Both the position numbers and the translations under genes were made by a program. A stretch of 64,000 nt of DNA from Nonlabens dokdonensis. Lineage in GTDB: Bacteria > Bacteroidota > Bacteroidia > Flavobacteriales > Flavobacteriaceae. The notes under the pieces are model-generated. The model did no database searches. It was not told the DNA's origin and saw only the letters and a list, made by a program, of their open reading frames with translations. Below are positions 9,615-19,334 of this stretch, piece by piece. Each line of letters begins with the position of its first letter. Within the stretch, counting starts at the first letter, position 1. The stretch covers positions 1 through 64,000 of the forward strand of contig NZ_MAAX01000128.1 in assembly GCF_002162835.1 (NCBI RefSeq). The letters are read 5' to 3'.

Positions 9615-11393
9615 CTACTGATCTACTATCCCCATTTTTCTTAATAAGAAACTCGCATTCATATTAGTCGCAATGCCATCTTTGAATTTATAATCAAAGG
9701 TCAACTCATCATTTGTGATGTCTGCATCAAAAAAATAGTTAGAAATAGTATCGTATTCATTTGTGACCTCAGTAAGGCTTAGGTCGTGAGTGGCGATAAT
9801 TCCTGTGGCGTGCTTTCTGGATAGTTTTTCTATCAATTTACGAGAGCCATTTGCTTTGTCTTGGCTATTAGTTCCTTTAAGAATTTCATCAAGAACTATA
9901 AAATACCGATCGGTTTCTATTTTATCTACAATGTATTTAAGACGTTTCAACTCACTAAAGAAGTAGGATTCATCATCTGTTAATGAGTCACTAGTTCTCA
10001 TGCTTGTGATGAGTTTTATAGGACTATATGTTACATTTTGCGCACTAACTGGTAAACCGGCATTAGAAAGTACGATCTTCATCGATACAGTTCTAAGAAA
10101 GGTACTTTTACCAGCCATGTTTGCTCCAGTAATAATAAAAAACTCTCCAGATTTTATAGAGATATCATTACCTATAGATTTACTAGGGTCGAGTAACGGA
10201 TGGTGCGCGTCAGCAACTTTCAATTGAAAGTCACCTTCAATAATTTTAGGATAAGTATAATCTGGATGATTAAAGGCATAATTACCTAAGGAGCTTAACG
10301 CATCTATTTCTGCAGCGGCTTGTAACCAATTTTCTATATGTGTCGCATTTTCTTGCAGCCAGTTTTCAATCGTATGTACTTGTTTTAAATCCCAAAGTCC
10401 CAAACCGTTTGCAAGCACGCCAAAAAGCATGTTATTTCTTTGATCTAGTCTTCCTATTGCTCTAGCAAGATTGTGAAACCGCTCTGATGCAGGAGCTCCT
10501 TTTGTTGTGATTTGCGATTTCAACTGCACAAGTAAATCACTTTCAAAAGTTTCTTTTTCAATCGCAAAAATTAACTGACTATACTGACTGAAGAACAATT
10601 CTAGATTGCTTATGTTACTAGAAAAAGCCGTGACTTGTTTGATATATTTTCCAGTAATTCCAAGACCTATGAAAAATACTGCTGCAGGAATATAACCGGT
10701 CACTAGATCATAGAAGTACAATGTAAAAGTTGCTATACTCAAACCTAACCATAACCAGCACAACCAAGAAAATAATTTAGGCACAAAAGGCTTATAATCT
10801 TTTACCCAATCTAGCATGGCCTCAGGATCACGCTCGTTGTCCAATAAAGTTGCTGTAGCCCAAAACTCTTGTCTGAAATCTACTTTCTTTGAAAGCTCTT
10901 TTATTGCCTCTTGTTTCTTTTCAATATCTATAATGTTATTGCCGTTAAGTTTTCGCGCAAGCGAGATCACACCATCTTTTGTAACACTTCTATTCAAATA
11001 CTGAAACATAGAACCTATACCAAAAAGATCAATATCACGACTGTATTCATGATCATCTTCTAGAAATTCTTTACCAGTAGGAAAGCCATGAAAATCTCGA
11101 TCTAGAATCTGTAATTCTTTACCGTTAATATCACGTAAGGCTATTTGAAAATCACGTTTGCGTTTTAAATTTTCATGTCTTGAAACTAGAAAAAGGAAGA
11201 AGCCAAAAATTACAAATGCTGCAAGAAGAGCATACTGCCAGTAATCAAATAAAAAATATACTATTACACAACCACCTATGAAGACCAAAAAACGAAAGGT
11301 GCTAGATAAACGCAATTGATTTTGAAGTCTATTGCTTGAATCTGTAAATTGAGCAATACGCTCATTATAAAAGTTGTGAAGTTTTGATTGCAA
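9615..11393 (-). CDS. MutS family ATPase with predicted transmembrane segments
   Basis: ITGANMAGKSTFLRTVS Walker A, ...ILDEILKGTNSQDKANGS, IATHD; hydrophobic N-terminal and mid segments. Confidence 0.88.
   Translation of the reverse strand: MQSKLHNFYNERIAQFTDSSNRLQNQLRLSSTFRFLVFIGGCVIVYFLFDYWQYALLAAFVIFGFFLFLVSRHENLKRKRDFQIALRDINGKELQILDRDFHGFPTGKEFLEDDHEYSRDIDLFGIGSMFQYLNRSVTKDGVISLARKLNGNNIIDIEKKQEAIKELSKKVDFRQEFWATATLLDNERDPEAMLDWVKDYKPFVPKLFSWLCWLWLGLSIATFTLYFYDLVTGYIPAAVFFIGLGITGKYIKQVTAFSSNISNLELFFSQYSQLIFAIEKETFESDLLVQLKSQITTKGAPASERFHNLARAIGRLDQRNNMLFGVLANGLGLWDLKQVHTIENWLQENATHIENWLQAAAEIDALSSLGNYAFNHPDYTYPKIIEGDFQLKVADAHHPLLDPSKSIGNDISIKSGEFFIITGANMAGKSTFLRTVSMKIVLSNAGLPVSAQNVTYSPIKLITSMRTSDSLTDDESYFFSELKRLKYIVDKIETDRYFIVLDEILKGTNSQDKANGSRKLIEKLSRKHATGIIATHDLSLTEVTNEYDTISNYFFDADITNDELTFDYKFKDGIATNMNASFLLRKMGIVDQ
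10948..10963. repeat. Eroded copy AGTTTTCGCGCAAGCG (3 mismatches; in MutS-family gene)
   Basis: Alignment to the 16-mer by eye; flank GAGATC shared with other copies. Confidence 0.55.
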
Positions 11394-11416
11394 TATTTTT
11401 AATTTTTATATTAAAA

Positions 11417-11785
11417 CTAGAGATTCTTTAAGGTCTCTTTATCTTTTTTAGTCAATTTAGACACTACAAGATCATAGCTATGATTAATCCAGTGCTGTAA
11501 CTCTTTAGATGGCATATCTCGATCTGTATAAATCGTATTCCAGTGTTTTTTATTAGAGTGAAAACCTCCTATCACTGTTCCATCGTATTTTTCACGCAAT
11601 TGAATGGCTTGTTCTGGATCACATTTTAAATTGATAGTTTTTTCTCCTCGTTCCCATTTCTCTAAGCCAGCTAGGCAAAACATCTTATTCATCACTTTAA
11701 AAACGAGCGTTACCTCATCAAAAGGAAATTCTTCTGTAACTCCTTTTTTAGAAAGGCAATAGTCTCTAAGCTCGTCTATTTCCAT
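11417..11785 (-). CDS. MmcQ/YjbR family DNA-binding protein
   Basis: Start taken at MEIDELRDYCLSKKGVTEEFPFDE (ORF-track start at 11851 looks too long); TAATG overlap with the upstream gene. Confidence 0.88.
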   Translation of the reverse strand: MEIDELRDYCLSKKGVTEEFPFDEVTLVFKVMNKMFCLAGLEKWERGEKTINLKCDPEQAIQLREKYDGTVIGGFHSNKKHWNTIYTDRDMPSKELQHWINHSYDLVVSKLTKKDKETLKNL

Positions 11786-12405
11786 TAGGAATTTAATTTC
11801 TTCTTCTCTACTGGTTGATCTAGGACTAATGCATTGTAATCTAGTTTCCATCCTATGGTCGCAGCAAGTCCTTCCATCATTTTGATTGCCATTATAGCTT
11901 CTTTTTTGGCTTGTTCCATAAGACCACTTTCTGGAACTTTATCAATGATGTGCTGCTTAGCATTGCGTGTTACTTCGGTAAGATCATCACTGGTGAAATA
12001 GTTTGCCCAACCTTCAGATTTATCATAATAACTGAAGTCTGTTTCTATACTTAAAATTTGTGGCTGCGGGAAGTTTCTAAGCGTGATCGTTTTTGCATCT
12101 GGATCACTATCCATTTCTATTTTAGTAAGATCAAAGCCTATATGAGCTTTTGCTTTGATCAAGATAATGGCTTTCTTTTTTCCTAAGAGAAAGTTGGCAA
12201 TTTTATCTTTCACATTTTGATAATGGTAAATTTCAGAAAAATCGCCTTCTACGGTAATAAATTTACATACCGAGCGTATTTTTTCCATTAGGACCACACT
12301 CTGCTCCTGACGGTTTTCTTTTTTACCACCTTTGAAAAAAAACTTGAAAATAAAAAATGAAGCAATAGCACCTAAAGCTAGTCCAAGAAAAAATAATAAA
12401 TCCAT
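11785..12405 (-). CDS. DUF4230 domain-containing protein
   Basis: N-terminal TM, ...EKIRSVCKFITVEGDFSEIYHYQN...KKKAIILIKAKAHIGFDLTKI. Confidence 0.8.
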   Translation of the reverse strand: MDLLFFLGLALGAIASFFIFKFFFKGGKKENRQEQSVVLMEKIRSVCKFITVEGDFSEIYHYQNVKDKIANFLLGKKKAIILIKAKAHIGFDLTKIEMDSDPDAKTITLRNFPQPQILSIETDFSYYDKSEGWANYFTSDDLTEVTRNAKQHIIDKVPESGLMEQAKKEAIMAIKMMEGLAATIGWKLDYNALVLDQPVEKKKLNS

Positions 12406-12414
12406 AGGCCAAAT

Positions 12415-13233
12415 TTACAATATCTCGTAGAGAATAGGACGTGATGGTGAGGCATCATTTTCAATAGGTGCTACCTGAAGATCCAGCATGTATAAGCCAT
12501 CTTTGATCACCTCAGGCACGTAAATAAACTCAGTTATTGTAGCATCAAGTCTTTGCGCTCCTTCAAAATTCCAGAAAGCCTTATGTGCCAGTAATTCACC
12601 ATTATCTTTCTCTTTATCCACACTAGGTAAGTCTATAAGAAAATGTTTGATTCCGCTTTCGCGAAAGCGTAACATCAAGCCGGCATCTACATACGGCGGA
12701 TTTGTATTAGAATATCTTTTTTGTTTCTTACTCTCAGGATTAGGCATCGTACGTAAAATAACCGCTGTTACACCATCTTTTAAACTGGCAGTGACGGATT
12801 CATTAATAACTAAATCACCGTCCATTTCTTGTGGCGTCACACTCATCAATTGGGCTTTAAAAAACGTACCATTCAGCGCATTGTTGACACTATGAAATTC
12901 TTCAGAAATATGACCTATACATTCTGTATGTGTACAATGGCTATGCGGATTAAAATTTACATCATTAAAGTTAGTCGAGCCGCCCAATTTTACATTCCCA
13001 ACATAACCATCTACTTCTACGTGCTTTATTTGCGGTTGATCGATATACCACGCTCCTACTCCAGCGTTGTTTTGAACCGCAATACTGATATCATGAGGTT
13101 TTGAAAGATCTATAGCAACTTGCTCGTCTTCTAGTTGGATGGTTGTTTTCATAAAAGATAATTCTTCTTGTTGCGGTTGTTTTTCACCACAACTCAGTAT
13201 CAAAAGTGCAAGAACTAAAAAGTAGTGTTTCAT
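12415..13233 (-). CDS. Cyclase/kynurenine formamidase-like family protein (lipoprotein)
   Basis: HSHCTHTECIGHISEE metal motif, LIDLPSVD; signal MKHYFLVLALLILSCGE. Confidence 0.85.
   Translation of the reverse strand: MKHYFLVLALLILSCGEKQPQQEELSFMKTTIQLEDEQVAIDLSKPHDISIAVQNNAGVGAWYIDQPQIKHVEVDGYVGNVKLGGSTNFNDVNFNPHSHCTHTECIGHISEEFHSVNNALNGTFFKAQLMSVTPQEMDGDLVINESVTASLKDGVTAVILRTMPNPESKKQKRYSNTNPPYVDAGLMLRFRESGIKHFLIDLPSVDKEKDNGELLAHKAFWNFEGAQRLDATITEFIYVPEVIKDGLYMLDLQVAPIENDASPSRPILYEIL
12654..12669. repeat. CGCTTTCGCGAAAGCG palindrome (exact; in cyclase gene, frame RFRES)
   Basis: Exact match. Confidence 0.97.
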
Positions 13234-13259
13234 ATTGATGCTTAGGTTAACAGGACTTA

Positions 13260-13293
13260 TTCATAAGGGTAGAATTAATTCTGCCCTTATGAA
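13260..13293. other. Strong inverted repeat in intergenic gap
   Basis: TTCATAAGGG-TAGAATTAATTCTG-CCCTTATGAA perfect 10-bp arms. Confidence 0.7.
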
Positions 13294-13313
13294 ATATAAT
13301 AGTTCAAAAAAAA

Positions 13314-16166
13314 TTACTCCACTACCAGCTCCTGAGAAGCCGTTCCACCACTTCCAGTTAATTTTACTGTATAAGTTCCTTTAGGCAAGTAGTATTTACC
13401 GTTATCTGCTTTTTTAGGCCTGTTTTCTTTATCAAAACGTTTTAAAGCATACTCACCTACACTACCATCATAAGTATAAAAGTTCAATCCTACACTTGCT
13501 GTCATTCCATTTTCATAAATGGTTTTCCCATCTTCATTAAGGACTTCTACTTTTACTTTTCCAGCGATTGGAGTGTAAAAAGTCAACTCAATTTTAGGCT
13601 CTCGTCCTTCACTCCACATAAATCCTTGCGATCCGTATCTAGAAGAGGCTCTCATTTTATCGACTTTCGCAAGAGCGAAATTATCATCTTCACCTAATAA
13701 TTCTAATGCATCCAGATTTGCTGTGTAAATGGAACGACCATGTGTTCCTATCAATAGATCATTTGCCTCAGGCTGTATTTTCATATCATGTACAGCAACA
13801 GGTGGCATTCCATTGTTTAGAAGATTCCACGTACTTCCTGAATCAGTACTGATGTAGCTTGCGTTATCTGTTCCCAAAAACAAGATATTTTCTTTCTTAG
13901 GATGTTCAATAATCACATTCACTGGTGAAGTAGGAATAGAATTGCCGATGTTAGCCCAAGTCTTACCATAGTCGGTACTTTTAAACACGTAAGGTGCAAA
14001 ATCGTCAAAACGATATCCATTTAAAGTTACATAAACAGTCGCTTGATCGTGTTGGGAAGCTACCACACGGCTTACCCAAAGGTTTACTGGCCAGTTGCCT
14101 TTAATCTTATTCCAGCTTGCACCACCGTCTTTTGTAATTTGAACTAATCCATCGTCAGATCCTGTGTAAATCAAACCAAATTGAAATGGAGATTCACTAA
14201 TGCTAGTAAGGGTTCCATAAGCTACATTTCCTTCTTTACCACCTTGAGTAAGGTCTGGAGAAATGGCTGTCCAGTCGTCTCCTTGATTCATCGAGCGGTG
14301 TAATTTATTACCTCCTAAATACAGGATGTCTTGATTGTGTGAACTCAATAATATAGGAGTTTGCCAATTAAAGCGGTAAGGAGATTCTCCTAATTCGTGT
14401 TTTGGCTGGATATAAGTTCCATCTTCGGTGTCGCGATTAATTCTATAATAATTACCAAATTGATAACCGGTATAAACGATATCGCTATTTCTAGAATCTA
14501 TTTGTATTTGCATTCCATCGCCACCCATAATAGATTCCCATGGATACTGACCTTGTTGATGCCATGATCTATCTTCTCTAGCATTGTGTGCACCTACCCA
14601 AACGCCATTATCTTGCAAGCCTCCATAAACGTTATATGGTTTTTCCATATCATAATTAATGGCATAAAATTGTCCTACACTAGGCGAGTTATTTTTGATC
14701 CAGGTCTCACCATCATCATAAGATATGTTCAATCCACCATCGTTACCGTTAATTATATGGCCTCTCTTGTTTGGGTTGATCCATAACGCATGATGATCTG
14801 CATGGACATTTTCTTTTGAAATGCTCTTCCAGGTTTTACCGCCATCGTCAGATTTAATGATCGGTACACCCATAACATAAACGTGATTTACATCGCTAGG
14901 ATCTACTCGTACTTGAGCAAAGTAATAACCGTAGCTGTAAAAAACACCATCAATTTGATCTTCATGAGTTTTTTTCCAAGTTTTTCCACCATCGTTAGAG
15001 CGATAGAGTTCGGCTCCTTTTACAGGTGTATCAAAAAGTTGAGTATTAGCATTCTCAAGGTATTTTGCAACATCCATAGGTGTTGCGTCACCGGCACGCA
15101 CCATGTTTTTTACATTTTGCGCTCTATATTTTTCTTGAAAACCGTTTTGCTTCAGGAAGATGTTCAATTTTTTGTCATCAAGTTTTAAGAAGTCCTCTTT
15201 AGACATGGACTTAAAATCCTCTTTTGAAAGTTCCTTGTTTTTTCCCGCTTTCGCGAAAGCGGAATCATCATCTTTCTTAGGTCTTCTAAATTGTGAATCG
15301 TGGACAGCGTAAACGGTATTGGCATCGTAAACAGCAAGTCCTATACGTCCTACTCCACTACCGACTGGAAAGCCGCTAGATTTTGTAGTGATTTTGGCCC
15401 AAGTTTGTCCCGCATCAGTACTTTTATAAATAGCACTTGCTTCTCCATCTCCATCAAAATTCCATGCTTTGCGATCTTTTTCCCAACTTGCTGTGTACAT
15501 CACATTAAAGTCTTCTGGAGCAACAGCTAGGTCTATAAATCCAGCCATGTTAGTCGCAAAAAGTGTTTTATTCCAAGTTGTCCCACCATCTTTAGTAGTG
15601 TAAATCCCTCTTGAATCACTCAAAGAGTACAATGGTCCTGTTACGGCTACTACGACATGGTCTATATTTTTAGGATTTATTAAAATACGTCCTATGTGAT
15701 GAGAGTCTGTAAGCATAGGCTCACTCCATGTTTTACCCCAATCCGTTGATTTAAGCAAACCTATTCCAGCATAGCTACTACGACTAGAATTATTTTCTCC
15801 AGTTCCTGCCCAGATAGTTTTTGAATCCCAATCTACTGCAATATCTCCTAAATTTATAGTACTTGCGTTATCCATAATAGGTGTGAAACTGGTACCGTTA
15901 TTATTTGAATGCCACAATCCACCGCTGGCGTAGGCAACAAGCATTTCAGTAGGATCATTAGGATTCACATCTACATCTACCACACGACCAGACATTACTG
16001 TAGGTCCTATGTTTTTAAATTCTAGATTTTTAAATGGCGATGATTGCGCCATTTGTTCCATTTGTGAAAGCCCATTTTGAACTTTTGTCGTAGGAGTTGC
16101 TTTAGGATTTTGGGCAAAGGAAATCAAAAAAGAACTTAAAAATAGAATAGAAAGAAATTGTTTCAT
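13314..16166 (-). CDS. VPS10/sortilin-type beta-propeller (BNR/Asp-box) secreted protein
   Basis: About 10 Asp-box motifs (KSTDWGKTW, TKDGGTTW, KSDDGGKTW, STDSGSTW...). Confidence 0.9.
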   Translation of the reverse strand: MKQFLSILFLSSFLISFAQNPKATPTTKVQNGLSQMEQMAQSSPFKNLEFKNIGPTVMSGRVVDVDVNPNDPTEMLVAYASGGLWHSNNNGTSFTPIMDNASTINLGDIAVDWDSKTIWAGTGENNSSRSSYAGIGLLKSTDWGKTWSEPMLTDSHHIGRILINPKNIDHVVVAVTGPLYSLSDSRGIYTTKDGGTTWNKTLFATNMAGFIDLAVAPEDFNVMYTASWEKDRKAWNFDGDGEASAIYKSTDAGQTWAKITTKSSGFPVGSGVGRIGLAVYDANTVYAVHDSQFRRPKKDDDSAFAKAGKNKELSKEDFKSMSKEDFLKLDDKKLNIFLKQNGFQEKYRAQNVKNMVRAGDATPMDVAKYLENANTQLFDTPVKGAELYRSNDGGKTWKKTHEDQIDGVFYSYGYYFAQVRVDPSDVNHVYVMGVPIIKSDDGGKTWKSISKENVHADHHALWINPNKRGHIINGNDGGLNISYDDGETWIKNNSPSVGQFYAINYDMEKPYNVYGGLQDNGVWVGAHNAREDRSWHQQGQYPWESIMGGDGMQIQIDSRNSDIVYTGYQFGNYYRINRDTEDGTYIQPKHELGESPYRFNWQTPILLSSHNQDILYLGGNKLHRSMNQGDDWTAISPDLTQGGKEGNVAYGTLTSISESPFQFGLIYTGSDDGLVQITKDGGASWNKIKGNWPVNLWVSRVVASQHDQATVYVTLNGYRFDDFAPYVFKSTDYGKTWANIGNSIPTSPVNVIIEHPKKENILFLGTDNASYISTDSGSTWNLLNNGMPPVAVHDMKIQPEANDLLIGTHGRSIYTANLDALELLGEDDNFALAKVDKMRASSRYGSQGFMWSEGREPKIELTFYTPIAGKVKVEVLNEDGKTIYENGMTASVGLNFYTYDGSVGEYALKRFDKENRPKKADNGKYYLPKGTYTVKLTGSGGTASQELVVE
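13663..13678. repeat. Eroded copy ACTTTCGCAAGAGCGA region (in VPS10-type gene, FALAK)
   Basis: cgactttcgcaagagcgaaa resembles the 16-mer with about 4 differences. Confidence 0.45.
15246..15261. repeat. CGCTTTCGCGAAAGCG palindrome (exact; in VPS10-type gene, frame AFAKA)
   Basis: Exact match. Confidence 0.97.
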
Positions 16167-16343
16167 AGCTTAATTTTATTGGCGTTTAAAGATAAGCGTT
16201 AGATCTTGAACTTAAAATTTTTACAACTGATTCTGTAGATTACTAATTGCAACGATGGGTAAAGGTAAAATGTTCAAGTTCTTAGGTATTATTAATAATC
16301 TAGCCTTGAACAGTCGCTGTATATTTACATTTAAAATTGAAAT

Positions 16344-17138
16344 ATGAAAAATTTATTTATTGCTTTTGCCTGTATTTTAGTAATCACATCGTGCAAGACG
16401 GAGAACGACAGCCCTTCAATAGAGGTACCTTCCACTGAAGCTAAGATCTCAGCAATGGACACATCTAGATATCCAGAAAGTCTATTAGACGTTATCAACG
16501 CTCATGGCGGACTTCAAAACTGGAAAGAAATGAAAAGTTTGACCTATAATATGGATGATCAAAGTACGATTACAGATCTCAAATCAAGAGATATTAAAGT
16601 AGAAACACCAGATTACAGTATAGGTTCTATTGATGGAAAAGTATGGATCGCTCAAGACAGTACTTATTTTCCTAAAGAACGTGCTCGATTCTATCACAAT
16701 TTGATGTTTTATTTTTATGCCATGCCGTTTTTACTGGCAGATGATGGAATAGTTTATAGTGATGCGGCACCATTAGAAAAAGGTGACTTAGTTTATCCAG
16801 GAATTAAAATAGGTTATGAAGCAAATGTAGGCGACGCTCCAGATGACAATTACATCATGTACTACCATCCTGAAACTAAAAAAATGGAATGGCTTGCTTA
16901 CACAGTAACTTATGGCCAAGGTAAAAAGTCTAATCAATACAGTTACATTAAATACAATAAATGGCAAGAAGTTAATGATTTACTGCTTCCAGAAGAATTG
17001 ATGTGGTATAATGTAGAAAATAATAGACCTACCACCGCAAAAGGTAATTCTAGAGTTTTTTCAAAGGTAGACATTGATCGTGGTGGACTAGATAAAAGAA
17101 CTTTTGCGATTCCAGCAAATGGAATTTATGTAGACTAA
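16344..17138 (+). CDS. DUF6503-like lipoprotein
   Basis: MKNLFIAFACILVITSCKTE lipobox; LLDVINAHGGLQNWKEMKSLTYNM. Confidence 0.7.
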   Translation: MKNLFIAFACILVITSCKTENDSPSIEVPSTEAKISAMDTSRYPESLLDVINAHGGLQNWKEMKSLTYNMDDQSTITDLKSRDIKVETPDYSIGSIDGKVWIAQDSTYFPKERARFYHNLMFYFYAMPFLLADDGIVYSDAAPLEKGDLVYPGIKIGYEANVGDAPDDNYIMYYHPETKKMEWLAYTVTYGQGKKSNQYSYIKYNKWQEVNDLLLPEELMWYNVENNRPTTAKGNSRVFSKVDIDRGGLDKRTFAIPANGIYVD

Positions 17139-17144
17139 ATAAAA

Positions 17145-17174
17145 AAGTCCATCGGTAAATGGATCGATGGACTT
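17145..17174. terminator. Inverted repeat AAGTCCATCG...CGATGGACTT after DUF6503-like gene
   Basis: Perfect 10-bp arms, 10-nt loop, A-run on the 5' side. Confidence 0.5.
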
Positions 17175-17274
17175 ATCAAAAATATATCCCTAATAATTTT
17201 TGACTAATAGTCAAATTTAGAAATCCTATTTCAAATATTAAATACCCATTATAGGGTATATTATTAACTTGCTG

Positions 17275-17296
17275 TTCCGCTTTCGCGAAAGCGGAA
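17275..17296. repeat. TTCCGCTTTCGCGAAAGCGGAA, 22-bp palindrome with exact core (intergenic)
   Basis: Exact match, core 17278-17293. Confidence 0.97.
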
Positions 17297-17336
17297 TAAA
17301 TAATATGATCTAGGAACGAGAACAATTTTCTAGAAG

Positions 17337-17344
17337 TATCTTTG
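17337..17344 (+). promoter_or_regulatory. -7 promoter element TATCTTTG immediately upstream of ATG 17349
   Basis: Matches TAnnTTTG, 4 nt before the start codon. Confidence 0.55.
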
Positions 17345-17348
17345 CACT

Positions 17349-17705
17349 ATGACTAGAGACGAGCAATTAAAAGAAAGATGGATAAAAACTGTCGCCTTTT
17401 TTCAATCCAAATTTGCAGATGGAGATGAAATGGATCTGGATGCAATTTTATTTATCATAGGAGTTCAAGAACTAGGACAATTGCATCGTAAATTCAAGAA
17501 AGATGAGAAATTACAATTGATGCATATCGCAATTTGCCGTGTTTTAGAACCTTATGGCTATTATGAATTTTCTCATTTTGATGATGATAAATGGCCTCAT
17601 TTTACGGTAAAGGAAAAACTTCCATCACTTAAGGCTGGAGAACAATCATTATTGATGAAAGAAGCCATTGTAAATTATATGGTCACTAATGAGGTCATTG
17701 ATTAG
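17349..17705 (+). CDS. Conserved hypothetical protein
   Basis: 118-aa ORF, good coding character, promoter element upstream. Confidence 0.8.
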   Translation: MTRDEQLKERWIKTVAFFQSKFADGDEMDLDAILFIIGVQELGQLHRKFKKDEKLQLMHIAICRVLEPYGYYEFSHFDDDKWPHFTVKEKLPSLKAGEQSLLMKEAIVNYMVTNEVID

Positions 17706-18601
17706 GCCTTTTTCTTTTCCCTAGTAACAAGTACGACCGCAAAAATGATCACAGCAGTAGCGATTCCTTGCCATAAATTAAAAAATTCACCATCAAGAAC
17801 TCCCCAAGTTAATCCTATAACTGGCATTAAATAAGTAACCGATGTTGCAAATACAGGCGAGGTCATTTGAACTAATTTATTGAACATAATTTTTGCAGCA
17901 ACTGTACCAAAAACACATAAGATAATGATGTATAGGAAACTTTCTTGTACTCGACTATCAGTGAACTCAATAGATTGACCATCTGCACTAAAAAACACAA
18001 TAATTGCTAGAGGCACGATAAATATAAAATTACCAGTCGCTATAGCTAGAGGTTTAATATTTTGTAAATACTTCTTAATAATATTTACATTACTCGCATA
18101 ACAAACGCAAGCGATCAATATAAGTCCAGCAAATAAGTAATTTTGATCTGGATGGCTTTCCATTCCAGCAACTACTAAGCCTATAGCACCTGCTAGACCC
18201 ACGATTACACCTATAAATTGATTGCGTGAAAAGGAAATACCAAAAATAACAGCTCCCATTATCAAAGATATAAGTGGTACAGTAGAGTTAAGTATAGCAC
18301 TTATAGCACTGTCGATTTCAGTTTGTGCATAAGCAAATAGAAATGCTGGAAAAAAGGTACCTAACAAACCTGACACTGCTAACCAAGGCCAGTCTTTCTT
18401 ATCTGTAGCGGCAAAAGATTTCCAGCCTATGGCAATAAGTATCACACCAGAAATCATGGTACGAACAGCTCCTAATTGTAGTGGCTGTAGGACTAACTCG
18501 CCATTTTCTCCTCCTAAGGCTTTCTTTATCAAAATAAATGAAGAGCCCCATATAAGACTCAAAATAATAAGGTAAAGATATTTTAATCGCGAGTTATCCA
18601 T
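17702..18601 (-). CDS. DMT/EamA family transporter
   Basis: 10-TM pattern; IWGSSFILIKKALGG, second EamA repeat. Confidence 0.92.
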   Translation of the reverse strand: MDNSRLKYLYLIILSLIWGSSFILIKKALGGENGELVLQPLQLGAVRTMISGVILIAIGWKSFAATDKKDWPWLAVSGLLGTFFPAFLFAYAQTEIDSAISAILNSTVPLISLIMGAVIFGISFSRNQFIGVIVGLAGAIGLVVAGMESHPDQNYLFAGLILIACVCYASNVNIIKKYLQNIKPLAIATGNFIFIVPLAIIVFFSADGQSIEFTDSRVQESFLYIIILCVFGTVAAKIMFNKLVQMTSPVFATSVTYLMPVIGLTWGVLDGEFFNLWQGIATAVIIFAVVLVTREKKKA

Positions 18602-18664
18602 AATATTTCAAACCGCAAAGGTGCTACTTTTTAAAGTCTGATAGTTCATAAAAAAACATAAAAA

Positions 18665-18700
18665 AAACCGACCTGAAGTTTATATCAGGTCGGTTTCTTT
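18665..18700 (-). terminator. Intrinsic terminator downstream of 18717-19259 lipoprotein gene
   Basis: AAACCGACCTGA/TCAGGTCGGTTT stem, T-run on minus strand. Confidence 0.8.
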
Positions 18701-18716
18701 ATGGTTGAAACTAAAA

Positions 18717-19259
18717 TTATATATCAGAAAAAGATCTTAGAGACCCATTGTAATTTCCTGTGATAAGTTCGCCTGTATTAGTGGTAAAGTTGAAGATCAA
18801 GTCATAACTATCTCCATTTTTATTAATGGTAACAGATCCTGTTCTTGCAGCATCCTCAAATGTACAAGTACCATTTTGATTGCAACCTATTCCTACATCT
18901 GCAATAGTAAATGTAAAGTCTGATCTGGAAGAAGCGTCAAAATTATAGGTACCACTTTTAAGTCCTGATTGCTGATCAGTCCATAATTCAAAATATACCA
19001 CTTCACCTGTTCCATCAAAATCTCCAAATTGATCTAATGTCAAACTAGGTGAGCCTAAGGTAATATCAAAATTAAAAGAGTTACCTGACCCACCATAATT
19101 GATAAGGGAACCTTTATCTAAGGCATACTCATTACCGTCATAACTTAACGATCCAGTGCCGTTGCCAGAGCCCATAGTGTCATTATCATCATCACTATCA
19201 CAAGAAATAGAGGCCACAATTACAAATGCTAATACTAAAATTGATTTAAAAGTTTTCAT
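18717..19259 (-). CDS. Hypothetical lipoprotein
   Basis: MKTFKSILVLAFVIVASISCDSDDDNDT lipobox with acidic LES-like stretch. Confidence 0.8.
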   Translation of the reverse strand: MKTFKSILVLAFVIVASISCDSDDDNDTMGSGNGTGSLSYDGNEYALDKGSLINYGGSGNSFNFDITLGSPSLTLDQFGDFDGTGEVVYFELWTDQQSGLKSGTYNFDASSRSDFTFTIADVGIGCNQNGTCTFEDAARTGSVTINKNGDSYDLIFNFTTNTGELITGNYNGSLRSFSDI

Positions 19260-19334
19260 ACTGTCTACAGTTTAATTAGTTATGCCAATGATAACCAGAA
19301 TAGAAACGGTAGAAAATACTCAATAAGGAGTATA

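Noticed and set aside
14586-15530. Three plus-strand ORFs inside the VPS10-type gene
   Set aside because: Antisense shadow ORFs of a clearly coding gene; no signals or family resemblance.
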